From: Methylobacterium sp. B4
GTDB taxonomy: Bacteria > Pseudomonadota > Alphaproteobacteria > Rhizobiales > Beijerinckiaceae
Direction: 5' to 3'
Assembly: GCF_003201865.1 (NCBI RefSeq)
Contig: NZ_QJJJ01000023.1
Coordinates: 1-64,000, forward strand
Length of the DNA: 64,000 nt
Under the pieces are notes generated by a model. That model made no database searches and had not been told where the DNA came from. It worked only from the letters and a program-made list of their open reading frames with translations. The position numbers and the translations under genes are program-made. Of the stretch, positions 1 to 9,668 are shown in pieces (within the stretch, counting starts at the first letter, position 1; each line of letters begins with the position of its first letter).

Positions 1-354
1 AACCCCGCGCGGGCCTCGCCGCGTCCACACCACGCCGCTAAACCGCGCATGGGCCAAGCTGAGCCGGGCCAAGCCAGGCCAGATCAGGCCGCGCCACCCC
101 AGGCCTGTGCGGATCGAAACCCGCGAACACGCGCAACCCGCCGGACCGAGCCCGGCCGACACGCCCCGCGAGAGGGGAGGGGGCTTATCCAGGCACGATC
201 AGTCCGGAAGCGCCGCGCCCTGGATCGCGTCGGCGTCGCCTCGCGAGGACGTAATGGCAAAAAGTCCGGTCGAGCGTCCAATGCGGAGATAGATGCTGTG
301 TGCATGAGGACGAGCCGGTCGTCGCCGAACCGTCTTACGTCGACTTTCGCGTCG
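1..354. other. Non-coding tail downstream of the cellulose operon
   Basis: No convincing gene is seen here. The first 100 bases are rich in short GGCC/GGCCAAGC-type repeats, and the open frames across the stretch look like GC-rich shadows without a plausible start or known domain. It lies downstream of the last gene of the minus-strand cellulose operon, so it probably contains that operon's 3' end. Confidence 0.5.
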
Positions 355-1365
355 TCAGGGGCCTCTGCGGTCCGGAGCGGGGCGGTAGGCTTCAGGCGGG
401 AGGTCTCGCGAAAGGCTCTCGCCGGTCGAGCGGCCGGGGGCAGGGCTCGGCATCAGGTCGCGGCCGGAGGCCTCGCCCGATTTCGGGACGCCGGTGATGA
501 AGCGCTGCGCGCCGCCTGCGGCTGCGCCGGCCTCCGGCGGCGATGCGGGCGGCGTTCCCTCCGGGGTCGGCGGCGCGATGTAGCGGCGACCGGCGCTGTC
601 GGGCGGTGCTGGGACCTGCGGCCGGGCCGGGGGCGCGGCCTGCTGGGGGGGCGGCGTCGGAGCGGATTGGGGCGTGGCGGCCGGCGGTGGTTCCTGCGGA
701 GCGGGCCGCGCGGCCTGCCGTGCGCGCGTCGGCGGCGGGCGCCGGACGAGGGCTGGACGGGGTCCGGCACGGCCGGGGCGCCCCGCCGCACCCGGCTCGC
801 CGGGCAGCGCGATCGTCATCCGCTCGACCGCGGCGACGAGATCGTCGAGGCTGGCCTGGGCCGTCCGGCACAGCCGAATCCGGAGGGAGAGGGCGCGCCG
901 CCCCGACGTGGGCGCGAGGGTGTCGAGCAAGCCGCCCCGGCTCGCGACGCGCTGGGCCGCGCTCGGCCGCTCGAACCATTGCCACGCGTAGAGGCACTCC
1001 GCGCTCAGCGCCATGCCCACCGGCCCGTAGCCGTTGCGGCGCGGTGCGACGGCGCGCATGACCTGCCCGGGAAAGCGCACGGCCATCTCGCTCTCGATGC
1101 CGAACTGGCTCGGCTTGGCCAGCCGCGGCGGGAAGGCCAGGAGCAGGTCCCCGGTCTCGTTGCGCAACGCGACCTCGGCATGATTGCGGCCGTCGCCGCC
1201 CTCGAAGCGGATGCGCTGATCGAAGCCGTCGCGCAGGCGGGTTTCGACGACGCCGGCGACCGGCCCGGCGCCGGGCAGGCGCAGGGCAGGTGCGGATTGG
1301 GCCAGGGCCGGGCCGGCGAGAAGGGCGAAGGCCGCCGCGAGGGAGCCGGGGACACGCGAACGCAC
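355..1365 (-). CDS. Secreted proline-rich protein, last gene of the cellulose operon
   Basis: A 336-residue protein starting with GTG, whose first G is also the last base of the upstream TPR gene's TAG stop, so translation is probably coupled. Residues 1-22 form a signal peptide ending in ALA-QS, pointing to the periplasm. Residues about 25-190 look like a folded domain with two Cys (YAW-preceding C and LCRTA); residues about 200-336 are a proline/alanine-rich, probably disordered tail. I recognise no named family. Position at the end of bcsA-bcsB-bcsZ-TPR suggests an accessory envelope role in cellulose export or assembly; this is inference from context only. Confidence 0.75.
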   Translation of the reverse strand: MRSRVPGSLAAAFALLAGPALAQSAPALRLPGAGPVAGVVETRLRDGFDQRIRFEGGDGRNHAEVALRNETGDLLLAFPPRLAKPSQFGIESEMAVRFPGQVMRAVAPRRNGYGPVGMALSAECLYAWQWFERPSAAQRVASRGGLLDTLAPTSGRRALSLRIRLCRTAQASLDDLVAAVERMTIALPGEPGAAGRPGRAGPRPALVRRPPPTRARQAARPAPQEPPPAATPQSAPTPPPQQAAPPARPQVPAPPDSAGRRYIAPPTPEGTPPASPPEAGAAAGGAQRFITGVPKSGEASGRDLMPSPAPGRSTGESLSRDLPPEAYRPAPDRRGP

Positions 1366-3332
1366 TAAAAGCCTTTCCCGGTCGATCCGCCGCCCGTGGA
1401 GACGCGGGAGGGGACGGAGAAGCGGTCGTTCTCCGGGGACGCACCCCGGCCGCGCTCCGCCTGCTGGTCCTGCCAGAGTGTGCCCGGCGGCGGCGCGCCC
1501 AGGGTCTCCGGTTTGTCGAGGCCGTTATAGCCCGGCAGCAGCGCGAAGCCGTAGCGCTCGTAGGGCATCGGTCCCGCCCCGTTGACGCGCCGCGCGACCA
1601 GGGGTGGGCGCGCCGTCGAGGGCTCGCGGGCATAGCTGCCGGGCGCGACCGGTTCGGAGAGCGCGCGCTGCAGCGAGGCGGGCGGGTAGCGCAGGGGATT
1701 GTCGAGGGCCACCGCGAGGGGGAACTCGTTGCGCTGGACCGCCGGCGGCGTCTCGGCCCGGGCGCCGACGGTGGCCGAATCCGGTCGGGGCACCCGGCCG
1801 TAGGAGGGGCTTTCGGGCTTTGCCTCCGCCCGGGCGGCGGGCGGGCGCGCCGGGGACGCGGGTGGCTGCTGGGCCGCGGCGCAGGGTAGCGGCGGCCCGC
1901 CGGTCTCCTCGCGAAACAGCATGTCGACGACCTTCGGAAACAAGCCGTCGTAGCGGTTCACGACCTCGAGATAGGGGCGCTGGCGCTTCAGCCGCTGCAG
2001 GGTCAGGGCATAGCCGAACACCGTGGTCTCGCTCGGCATCCAGGCGACGGCGCGCTGAAACCATTCGAGCGCCGTGTCGAACTGGCAGGAATTGTAGGCG
2101 TACCACGCGAGCCCCTGCGCGCCCTCGCCGGAGGCGCTGGCGATCACGACCTTGGCGTAGCGCTCGATCCGGGCCGGCTCGATGAAGGGCGGATTGGCCT
2201 GCGTCAGCTTGCGTTCGAGCACGTCGATGAAGAGCAGTTCGTTGCCGACGAAGCGGTCGCGCCAGGCGTAGGCCACCTCCTCCGCCTCGCGCAGCATGTT
2301 GAGTTCGCGCAGGGTGTGGGCGAGGCCGTGGGCCACCATGGCATCGCCGCCGCGGGCGATGGCGAGCTTGAACCATTCCAGCGCCTCGCGGAACTGGCGC
2401 CGCTTGTAGGCGTACCAGCCGAGCAGGCCGGTCTGGCTCGGGTCGCCGCTCTTGCGGGCGTAGGTCTGGAAGGCGGTGAGGTCGGCCAGCGTCGGGGTCT
2501 GGGCCGGCTCGTCGTGCAGGAAGGCGGCGATGCGCGCCCGGGTGATGTCGAGGCGGATCGCGTCGAATTCGGAGGCGCCCTCCTGGCCCGCGCGCCCCAT
2601 GGCGATCAGCCGCTCGGCCTGATCCATCTTGAGATGGCTCATCGCCTTCTGGATCGTGGCGAGGCGCGCGCCCGCATCCGCGCTGCCGTCGAGGACCGAC
2701 TTGTAGAGGTCGTAGGCGTCTTCGCTCGCTCCCGTCGCCGCGAGCGCGTCCGCGATGATCCAGACGCTCTCCACGTCGGTCGGTTCGAGGGCGCTGGGAT
2801 CGGCGCGATAGAGCGCGACCACCTCCTCGGCATTCTTGCCCGGATCATTCTTGCCCGGACCGTTCTTCTCGGAGACGATCTTGATGCTGTTGCGGAACTC
2901 CGCCCGGCGCAGCTTGCGCGCCAGCTCCTCCGAGGGCTGCCAGTTCGGTTCGAGGGAGCGGCGCGCGGCGATGGCCGCGCGCAGGTCGGGGAAGCGCCCG
3001 GCGGTGAAGAGATCCCACAGCGGCGCCTCCTCGGGCGGGCTCGGCTGCAGGGTGTCGAGGTCGGAAGGCTCGCTCCAGCCGGGATAGAGCCGCTTCAGCC
3101 GGGCGATCTCGGCCTTCATCCGCGCGGTCTGCTTCTGCGAGGCGTAGTAGCGTAGCGCGCTCTCGTCGACCATGCCGGGCGTGACGCCCGTCTCGGGATC
3201 GACCACGATCGCGGGCGCGCGGGCGCCGTCGCCGTAGACGAGGCGCGGAGCCGACTCAGCGCCGCCCTGGGCGGCGGCGGGACCCGCGCCGGCCAGCAGC
3301 AGCGCGGTGAGGGGGATCAGGACTTCACGCAT
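1365..3332 (-). CDS. Periplasmic TPR-repeat protein of the cellulose operon
   Basis: A 655-residue protein with a signal peptide (residues 1-22, MREVLIPLTALLLAGAGPAA) and helical TPR-like repeats through about residue 450, including two similar blocks with the pattern GLLGWYAYKRRQFREALEWF and GLAWYAYNSCQFDTALEWF. The last 200 residues are proline-rich and show no beta-barrel. The start at 3332 was chosen because it begins a good signal peptide and overlaps the bcsZ stop by 16 bases; the longer upstream frame is a shadow of bcsZ. It occupies the place of BcsC in enterobacterial operons, but only the TPR part is present, so it may be a periplasmic scaffold working with another outer-membrane channel. 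Function is inferred from context. Confidence 0.85.
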   Translation of the reverse strand: MREVLIPLTALLLAGAGPAAAQGGAESAPRLVYGDGARAPAIVVDPETGVTPGMVDESALRYYASQKQTARMKAEIARLKRLYPGWSEPSDLDTLQPSPPEEAPLWDLFTAGRFPDLRAAIAARRSLEPNWQPSEELARKLRRAEFRNSIKIVSEKNGPGKNDPGKNAEEVVALYRADPSALEPTDVESVWIIADALAATGASEDAYDLYKSVLDGSADAGARLATIQKAMSHLKMDQAERLIAMGRAGQEGASEFDAIRLDITRARIAAFLHDEPAQTPTLADLTAFQTYARKSGDPSQTGLLGWYAYKRRQFREALEWFKLAIARGGDAMVAHGLAHTLRELNMLREAEEVAYAWRDRFVGNELLFIDVLERKLTQANPPFIEPARIERYAKVVIASASGEGAQGLAWYAYNSCQFDTALEWFQRAVAWMPSETTVFGYALTLQRLKRQRPYLEVVNRYDGLFPKVVDMLFREETGGPPLPCAAAQQPPASPARPPAARAEAKPESPSYGRVPRPDSATVGARAETPPAVQRNEFPLAVALDNPLRYPPASLQRALSEPVAPGSYAREPSTARPPLVARRVNGAGPMPYERYGFALLPGYNGLDKPETLGAPPPGTLWQDQQAERGRGASPENDRFSVPSRVSTGGGSTGKGF

Positions 3333-4540
3333 GACGGATACCGCATCCGGGCCGCCACCAGCGCGAGGAGGTGGAGGGTGGTCGGATAGTAGTTCTGATT
3401 GTCCTGCACCGTCCTTAAGGATTCGGGGAAGGACGTGCCGTCGGCGGCGCAGGCGGTGATGGCGGGGATCGCCGTGTAGCCCACCTCGCTGAGCCACTCG
3501 ACGGGCTGCCCGTTCCTGGTGTCGACGATCGGCAGGCGCTCGCGGTCGATTCCGCCCCAGAGAGCCTTGAAGGGCGCATAATCCTCCGGACGTCCGACGC
3601 CCGCCCAGGCCAGGTACAGGGGCACGCGGATCGCGTTGTAGGAGAACAGGGCGGGGAAGCCGTCGGCCGGCCGCAGCGCGTCCTTGGCGGAGATCCACTC
3701 GGTCGGCAGGCTGCTCGGCCCGAACCGGGACTGGCGCAGGAAATCGAGGCCGCTGCGGACGAGCGAGGCCCAATCGTATTCCGGCGCCACGATCGGCAGG
3801 CGCTGGAAGGCGGGAAAGACCCAGTAGGACAGGTTGATCAGGGGGCCGTCGGCGCGCTCGCGGGCCGAGAAGCCGGCGACGGCGGGCAGCAGCACCGGCC
3901 CGTGCGGATCCTTGAACAGGATGGTCTTGCGGCCGAACTCGACGGCGATGCGGCGCGCCGCGGTGCGATAGGAGGGCTCGCCCCAGGCCTCCGCCGCCTC
4001 GGTGAGCGCCCAGGCGACGAGGATGTCGCCGTCGGTGGCGTTGTTCATGTCGGCGACCGCCGGCCGATGGTCGGGCGACCAGCGCCAGGCCAGCAACTCG
4101 TCGGAGCGCACCATCAGGTTGGCGCGGGTCCAGCCCCAGATCCGTTCGAAGGCGGGGCGGTCGCCGGCGGCGACCGCGAGCAGCATGCCGTAGCCCTGGC
4201 CCTCGCTGTGGCTGATGAGGCCGTTGGCGGTGTCGACGACCCGGCCCTGCTCCGTGACGAAGCGCGCCCGGTAGACGCGCCATCCCGCATCGTCCCCGAG
4301 GGTGTTGGCGAGGCTCAGGCCGATCTCGGAGCGGGCCGGGCTCTCGGCTCGCGGCTGCGTCGGCAGGGCGGTGGCGGGGGGCACCGTGGCGGCCTCCGGG
4401 GGCTGGGCGGTCTGCGGCGTCGGAACCGGCTGAGCCCGGACGGGCGCGGCGGCGAGCAGGGCGGCGAGTGCCGAGCCCGCGAGCAGGCCGGCGGCAAGGA
4501 GCAGGCGGCGCGGCCGGCGCGGGGGGCGGAAGGCCTGCAT
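3317..4540 (-). CDS. bcsZ: Endo-beta-1,4-glucanase, GH8 family (cellulose synthase operon)
   Basis: A 407-residue secreted glycoside hydrolase family 8 enzyme that trims beta-1,4-glucan in the periplasm during cellulose export. A basic N-terminus and hydrophobic stretch (residues 11-36, ending PVRAQP) form the signal peptide. The GH8 signature is clear: SEGQGYGM at 112-119 with the catalytic acid Glu113, and NNATDGDILVAWAL near 166-179 with Asp170, the expected second catalytic residue. The ATG at 4540 overlaps the bcsB TGA (TGATG), indicating coupled translation; the 3' end overlaps the TPR gene. A proline-rich spacer (37-70) separates the signal peptide from the catalytic domain. Confidence 0.93.
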   Translation of the reverse strand: MQAFRPPRRPRRLLLAAGLLAGSALAALLAAAPVRAQPVPTPQTAQPPEAATVPPATALPTQPRAESPARSEIGLSLANTLGDDAGWRVYRARFVTEQGRVVDTANGLISHSEGQGYGMLLAVAAGDRPAFERIWGWTRANLMVRSDELLAWRWSPDHRPAVADMNNATDGDILVAWALTEAAEAWGEPSYRTAARRIAVEFGRKTILFKDPHGPVLLPAVAGFSARERADGPLINLSYWVFPAFQRLPIVAPEYDWASLVRSGLDFLRQSRFGPSSLPTEWISAKDALRPADGFPALFSYNAIRVPLYLAWAGVGRPEDYAPFKALWGGIDRERLPIVDTRNGQPVEWLSEVGYTAIPAITACAADGTSFPESLRTVQDNQNYYPTTLHLLALVAARMRYPSCVKS

Positions 4541-7146
4541 CAATCGTTCCTCCGGCCGAGCTGGCGCACGAGGCCCGTCGTGGCGAGGCCGAGGCACAGG
4601 GCCATGAACAGGGTCATGCCGACATAGGAGGCGGGGTTGAGCGAGAGCCAGGCCGCCGAGACCAGCCGGAAGTTCGGCAGCGACCACGCGCGTGTCTCGA
4701 TCAGGGCGACGTGATCCGGCTCGACGGTGGTGAGGGTGCCGTCCGAGGCGTCGAGGAAGGCGGCCCGCCCGACGAGGCGGGTCCAGACCACGGGGTCGAC
4801 GAGGCAGGACACGGAGGCCTTGAGCATCGACGGGTTCGGGGCGGTGACCAGCACGGTGCTGTCGCTGAGCGCATGGCCGCTACTGCCCTCGGCGATGATC
4901 AGCGAGGCGCGGGGGTCGAGGGAGACCGAGGGGCCGGCCGGCTTCTCGACCAGGCCCGATACGTCGTCGCGCAGCTTCAGGGCTCGGTTCGCGAGCCCGC
5001 TCCAGCCTTCCCGCAGGACGGTTGGGACGAAGGCCGAGCCCGACAGGGCCTGATCCCAGCGGGCGAGGATCTCCGCCTCGGTGGCCAGAGCGCCCGAGGG
5101 CGCGTTCGCCGCCGCGGTCGGCGGCGGCTGCGTCGCGGGATCCGGCTTGGGCGGCGCGGCGGGGGCGGCGACGCTGACCGGCACCGCCGCGGGCGGCAGG
5201 GCGCAGCGCATCGGCAGGTCGCGGCGCAGCCGGTCGAGGGTCAGCACGCCCTCGGCGCCGAACGGGCCCGGCGTGGCCACGGTCTCGGCGCGTCCGCCCC
5301 AGACCCGGCGGATCTCCTCCGGGTCGAGCCCGACCGACTGGATCGTGACGGGGTTGAGCGCGCGGGCGGGCGCCACCACGAGGCTCGCGCGCCCTTCCGT
5401 GCCGCCCGCATCCGAGACGAGTTCGAAATCGATGACGCGCTTGGCGGCAATGGCGAGCCGGGCGGCCAGGGTGGCGGCGGCGTCGGCCGTGTCGCGGTCG
5501 GTGGTCGGCAGCACGAGGCGCGGGCGCGGCCCCGGCGCGACGAAGGGCACGGCGCCGGCCTTGACCGCGGCGAGGTCGGGGCTGCGCACCGCCCGCGCCA
5601 GGGCGGGGATCTCGAGGCGCGTGCGGTCGAGGAAGAGGAAGCGCGGCTGGCGCGCGGCCGGGGAGAGGGTGTCGCAGACCTTGTCCGAGGCGTTCGGCAG
5701 CTGCGCGCTGATCTCGACGCGGTTCAGGCCCGGCCGCCACAGGCTCAAGGGCAGTGGGATGGCTTGATCGTCGAACACCTCGCCCCGGGTGTAGGGCAGC
5801 GGCACGCTCGCCGCGTTGCGGCCGTTGATGTCGACGACGATCTGGGCGCTCGAATCCAGCCCCGCGGCGTAGCCGCCGGCCAGATGCAGCATCACCTTGC
5901 CGTAGTCGGCGGGCACGAAATCGGCGGGGAAGCGGAGTTCGAACCGGGTGCGCAGCAGGCGCCCGTTGAACTCGCGGGTGGCGACCCCGAGGCGTTCCAG
6001 GTCGAGGCGCTCGCCCCCATGCACCTCGTAGCCCCGCACCAGGGGAGCCAGCGTGGTGCCCGCCGTGCTGCCGCCGGGATCGCCCAGGGCGGCGAGCTGG
6101 GCGATGGCCGCGCGCACGTCGTCGGGACCCTGACCGGACACGACCAGGGTCGGCACGCGGTTGCCCCGCGGGGGCAGCAGGGCGAGCCGCGGCCCGGTGA
6201 TGGGGCCGAGGTCGTCGACCCCCTCGGTGCCGCGGATCTCGGTCGCGGTGCCCACGACGAGGTTGACGCCGTTGCGGCCGGTGAGCGGACCCCCGAACGT
6301 CACCGCGGGCCGGGCGAGGCGGCCGACCAGGGCCAGGGCCTGCACCGCGCCGATCATGCGCTCGAGGCGCGGCAGGTTCGGCCGCTCGTTGAGCAGCACG
6401 CCGACGGGAAGCGCGCCGCTCTCGTCGGGCTCCAGCGCGGCCAGCGACTTCAGTTCGAGGTCGGGGGCCGGCGCCACCACGAGGCCGGAGCGCGAGGGGT
6501 CGATCTGCGTCCACAGCTCGTAGGTGGCGTCGATCGAGCAATCGACCCGGTGGCGCTGGCTCGCCGTCAGGGTCACGGCGTTGTAGCCGCCCTTGAGCAC
6601 CCCGTCGGGGATCGCGAACTCCACGACCTTGACGGCGCCGGGGGCCTGGATCCGGGTCCAGCCGACCTTGGTGCCGTTGACGAGGCCGGACAGCTCCGAG
6701 ACCTCGGGCGCCACCGAGATCGCCGAGAGGTAGGAGACGCGCAGCCGCGCCGTGCCGCGGGCCTGCCCCTCTGTGAGGTAGACCGGATATTGCAGCCCGT
6801 CCTCCTCGCCCGAGAGGCGAAAGCCCCGCGTGCCCGCCGGCAGGCGCCGGGCCGGGGCGATGGTGGCCTGGACCGAGGGGCGGCGGGCGGCGTCGGTCTC
6901 GGCCGCCGGAGGACGGGCGGGCGCGCCGGCCCCGGGAGGTCCCCCCGCCGGGGGCTGGCCGGCCGGTGGGCGGGCCTGCGGGCGCAGGGCATCCCCGGTC
7001 GGGGGAACCGTCAGCCGCTCGGCCGGACCCGTCCCGAGGAAGCTCTGTGCCCGGACCGGCGCGCCGGCGGCGAGGGCGCAGGCGAGGGCGAGAGCGGCCA
7101 GGAACGGGAGGGGGCGAACGCGCCCGGCTCGGGAGGGCAGGGGCAT
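4540..7146 (-). CDS. bcsB: Cellulose synthase regulatory/periplasmic subunit BcsB
   Basis: An 868-residue BcsB-family protein: the periplasmic partner of BcsA that guides the nascent glucan and anchors to the inner membrane. It has an N-terminal signal peptide (ending PVRAQS), a proline-rich linker, alternating carbohydrate-binding and flavodoxin-like regions typical of BcsB, and one C-terminal transmembrane helix (PASYVGMTLFMALCLGLATT) followed by a short basic tail. An alternative GTG start at 7155 overlaps the bcsA stop (GTGA) and would add three residues; neither start has a strong Shine-Dalgarno sequence, consistent with coupling to bcsA. The long extension of this frame beyond 7155 is a shadow of bcsA. 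Confidence 0.92.
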   Translation of the reverse strand: MPLPSRAGRVRPLPFLAALALACALAAGAPVRAQSFLGTGPAERLTVPPTGDALRPQARPPAGQPPAGGPPGAGAPARPPAAETDAARRPSVQATIAPARRLPAGTRGFRLSGEEDGLQYPVYLTEGQARGTARLRVSYLSAISVAPEVSELSGLVNGTKVGWTRIQAPGAVKVVEFAIPDGVLKGGYNAVTLTASQRHRVDCSIDATYELWTQIDPSRSGLVVAPAPDLELKSLAALEPDESGALPVGVLLNERPNLPRLERMIGAVQALALVGRLARPAVTFGGPLTGRNGVNLVVGTATEIRGTEGVDDLGPITGPRLALLPPRGNRVPTLVVSGQGPDDVRAAIAQLAALGDPGGSTAGTTLAPLVRGYEVHGGERLDLERLGVATREFNGRLLRTRFELRFPADFVPADYGKVMLHLAGGYAAGLDSSAQIVVDINGRNAASVPLPYTRGEVFDDQAIPLPLSLWRPGLNRVEISAQLPNASDKVCDTLSPAARQPRFLFLDRTRLEIPALARAVRSPDLAAVKAGAVPFVAPGPRPRLVLPTTDRDTADAAATLAARLAIAAKRVIDFELVSDAGGTEGRASLVVAPARALNPVTIQSVGLDPEEIRRVWGGRAETVATPGPFGAEGVLTLDRLRRDLPMRCALPPAAVPVSVAAPAAPPKPDPATQPPPTAAANAPSGALATEAEILARWDQALSGSAFVPTVLREGWSGLANRALKLRDDVSGLVEKPAGPSVSLDPRASLIIAEGSSGHALSDSTVLVTAPNPSMLKASVSCLVDPVVWTRLVGRAAFLDASDGTLTTVEPDHVALIETRAWSLPNFRLVSAAWLSLNPASYVGMTLFMALCLGLATTGLVRQLGRRND

Positions 7147-7151
7147 CGCGC

Positions 7152-9668
7152 TCACGCCGTGCCCGTGCCGCGGCCGGCCTGGCCGGACAGGGCACGCTCG
7201 TTTTCGTAGTCGAGCATCATCCGCACCCAGTCGTTCGAGGCGCGGGCCGGCATCTGCCCGGGGGGCGGGGTCTGGGCCGGGAGCGGGGACGAAGAGGCCG
7301 CGTGAGCCGCGGCCTGGGACATCGCCGGCTCGCGAGGCTCCGCGGCCACCGGACGTGGGGCGGGCGGGTAGAGCAGCGGTTCCGGCAGGCCCGTCCCGGT
7401 CGGCGCCTGTTCCGGCGCGTCGTAGATCGGCGAGGTTTCGCCGGTGGCGGCGGCGAGCGCCGGCCGCGCGTCGGCGGCGAAGGCGTAGCGCAGGGCGCGC
7501 ACGGGCTCGGACAGGCCCCACCAGATGAATTGCAGGGTGCCGGTGAGGATGTCCTTGTGGCGCCGCCGCCGCATCTGGAAGCGGCGCATCGCCTCCGCGT
7601 CGCCGTACATCAGGCCGGCGAGCGCCACGTAATCCTGCGGCCTCAGCCGGCCGAAGCTGAGACGGGCGAAGACCGCGTCGCGGTCGCGCTCGATCCCTTC
7701 GAGGGTGACGGGCAGGGCGCCCGCGGCCCGCGCGCCCGCCACCGGCACGACGCTCAGCGCGCCCGAGAGCTTCCCCTTGCCGACGCCCGGCGGGGCCAGG
7801 GCGGCCGGCAGCCGGACGCTGCAGCCCTCGGCCGAGACGCGCTCGATGGAGACGTCGACCGCCCGGCCGCCGAGGGTGAGTCCGCCGCGTCGGTTGATCG
7901 CGAGCGAGGGCGTCCGCTCCAACTGGCGGCGCTCGGCGCAGACGCCGAGCGCGGCGCCCGCGGTCAGCAGGTTGAAGAAGTTCCACAGGCCGACCACCAG
8001 CATCAGGTTGGTCACGCCCGGCTCGAACATGTAGCGCCACGCGGCCACCGCGCAGCCGATGGCCAGGAGGCCGTAGACCGCGAAGAAGGGGAGCGAGGCC
8101 GACGAGAGATGGTTGTGATCGAGGCTGATGCCCTTGTCGGTCACGTTGAAGGTGGGCTTCCTCGGCGACCAGATCACCGAGACGATCGCCTTCGAGAGGT
8201 AGAGGCCCTGGACGTACTCGTACAGCTCCGAGACGAAGGGCCAGCGGAACTTTCCGTAGACGTAGTTCTGCATCATCAGGTTGATGACGATGTAGGTCGC
8301 CGTATAGGCGATCGACTCGTCGACGCTGGCTACGAAGATCTTCAGATCGAAGAAAATGTGCAGCAGCGGCGCGAACATGAAGATCAGCCGCGGCACCGGG
8401 AAGAACCAGAACGTCATGCTCGACAGGTAGGCGATCTTCTGGATCGGCTTGAGCCCCTTCTGCAGCGCGGGGTTCTTCAGGAGCAGGATCTGGAACATGC
8501 CCTGGCACCAGCGCGAGCGCTGGCCGATGAAGGCCGTCAGCGTCTCGGGCTGAAGGCCGGCGATCAGGGGCTTGTCGACATAGGCGCTGGTCCAGCCGCG
8601 GGAATGCAGCTCGAAGGCGGTCTCGCAATCCTCGGTGATGGTGATGCCGGAAAACCCACCGGCCTCGTCCAGGGCCGTGCGGCGCAGCAGGGCCGCGGAA
8701 CCGCAGAAGAACGAGCCGTTCCACTTGTCGAGCCCGCGCTGCGTCACCGCGTAGAACATCTCGTTCTCCGACGGCATCCGGTCGAAGGTCTTGAGATTCC
8801 GCTCGATCGGATCGGGATTGAGGAAGGCGTGCGGCGTCTGGACCAGGAAGAGCTTCGGATCTTCCGCGAAGTAGCCGACCGTCTCGCTCAGGAAGGAGCG
8901 GAAGGGGACGTGGTCGGCATCGAGCACGGCGACGATGTCGCCGGTGGCGTGGGCCAGCCCGTTGTTGAGGTTGCCCGCCTTGGCGTGCTCGTTGCGGGCG
9001 CGGGTGAGGTAGTGGCAGCCGAGTTCGTCGCACAGGGCCTGAAGGTCGCGCCGCCGCTCCTGCGCGGCCCTCGCCTTGTCCGGGTTGGCGTCGGCGCATT
9101 TCTGGTCGGTGCCGCCGTCGTCGAGGAGCCAGACCGTGAGCTTGTCGGGCGGGTAGTTGATCTGGCGCGCGGCGGCCAGCGTCATCGCCAGGATGGCCGC
9201 ATCCTCGTTGTAGCTCGGCACGAAGATGTCGACGGTCGGCAGCGCGGCGGCGTTCGCCGCAGGGGGCGGTCGGCGCTTGAGCGGGTCGGCGTTGATGATC
9301 AGGCTGACGAAGAGGATGAAGACGCAGTACAATTCGCCCACGAGCAGCAGCAGCCCGAAGCCGAAGCTGACCGGATCGCCGGGAGAGGGCAGCGTGTCGG
9401 TGACCCGCCACAGGATGTAGCGGAGCACCACGAGGCTCCCCAGCGCCAGGAACACGAAGCGCGTGCGCGGCCCGTCGAGGAACAGCCACAGCACGATCAT
9501 CGCCGCCATGGCGGCAAGGCTCATGGCGAGCTGGTTCTGTGTCCCGACCGGTTGGCTCAGCAGGATGAGACCGGCGACGGTCGTCCCCATCCAGGCCAGC
9601 CACCGAAGCGCACGTATCACACCCGCCACCCCTGCGACGCCACCAGGACCATCATTGAAATACGACAA
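7152..9668 (-). CDS. bcsA: Cellulose synthase catalytic subunit BcsA (GT2, UDP-forming)
   Basis: An 838-residue membrane glycosyltransferase that polymerises UDP-glucose into beta-1,4-glucan. The GT2 motifs are all present: DDG 183-185, DAD 250-252 (usually DxD), TED 345-347 and QRSRW 383-387 (QxxRW), with the BcsA-typical FNVTDKG at 507-513. Clusters of transmembrane helices flank the catalytic domain (about 20-130 and 410-570). A C-terminal PilZ-like region has RQLER at 581-585, but the usual D/NxSxxG is represented by RVSAEG (610-615), lacking the acidic or Asn residue. The frame opens with TTG at 9668; GTG codons at residues 14 and 17 are alternatives, the latter with an AGGGG sequence upstream. 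First gene of the overlapping bcs block. Confidence 0.95.
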   Translation of the reverse strand: MSYFNDGPGGVAGVAGVIRALRWLAWMGTTVAGLILLSQPVGTQNQLAMSLAAMAAMIVLWLFLDGPRTRFVFLALGSLVVLRYILWRVTDTLPSPGDPVSFGFGLLLLVGELYCVFILFVSLIINADPLKRRPPPAANAAALPTVDIFVPSYNEDAAILAMTLAAARQINYPPDKLTVWLLDDGGTDQKCADANPDKARAAQERRRDLQALCDELGCHYLTRARNEHAKAGNLNNGLAHATGDIVAVLDADHVPFRSFLSETVGYFAEDPKLFLVQTPHAFLNPDPIERNLKTFDRMPSENEMFYAVTQRGLDKWNGSFFCGSAALLRRTALDEAGGFSGITITEDCETAFELHSRGWTSAYVDKPLIAGLQPETLTAFIGQRSRWCQGMFQILLLKNPALQKGLKPIQKIAYLSSMTFWFFPVPRLIFMFAPLLHIFFDLKIFVASVDESIAYTATYIVINLMMQNYVYGKFRWPFVSELYEYVQGLYLSKAIVSVIWSPRKPTFNVTDKGISLDHNHLSSASLPFFAVYGLLAIGCAVAAWRYMFEPGVTNLMLVVGLWNFFNLLTAGAALGVCAERRQLERTPSLAINRRGGLTLGGRAVDVSIERVSAEGCSVRLPAALAPPGVGKGKLSGALSVVPVAGARAAGALPVTLEGIERDRDAVFARLSFGRLRPQDYVALAGLMYGDAEAMRRFQMRRRRHKDILTGTLQFIWWGLSEPVRALRYAFAADARPALAAATGETSPIYDAPEQAPTGTGLPEPLLYPPAPRPVAAEPREPAMSQAAAHAASSSPLPAQTPPPGQMPARASNDWVRMMLDYENERALSGQAGRGTGTA

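Noticed and set aside
4468-7209. 913-residue plus-strand open frame over bcsB
   Set aside because: Shadow of bcsB; Arg/Gly/Ala-rich, no domain, no ribosome site.
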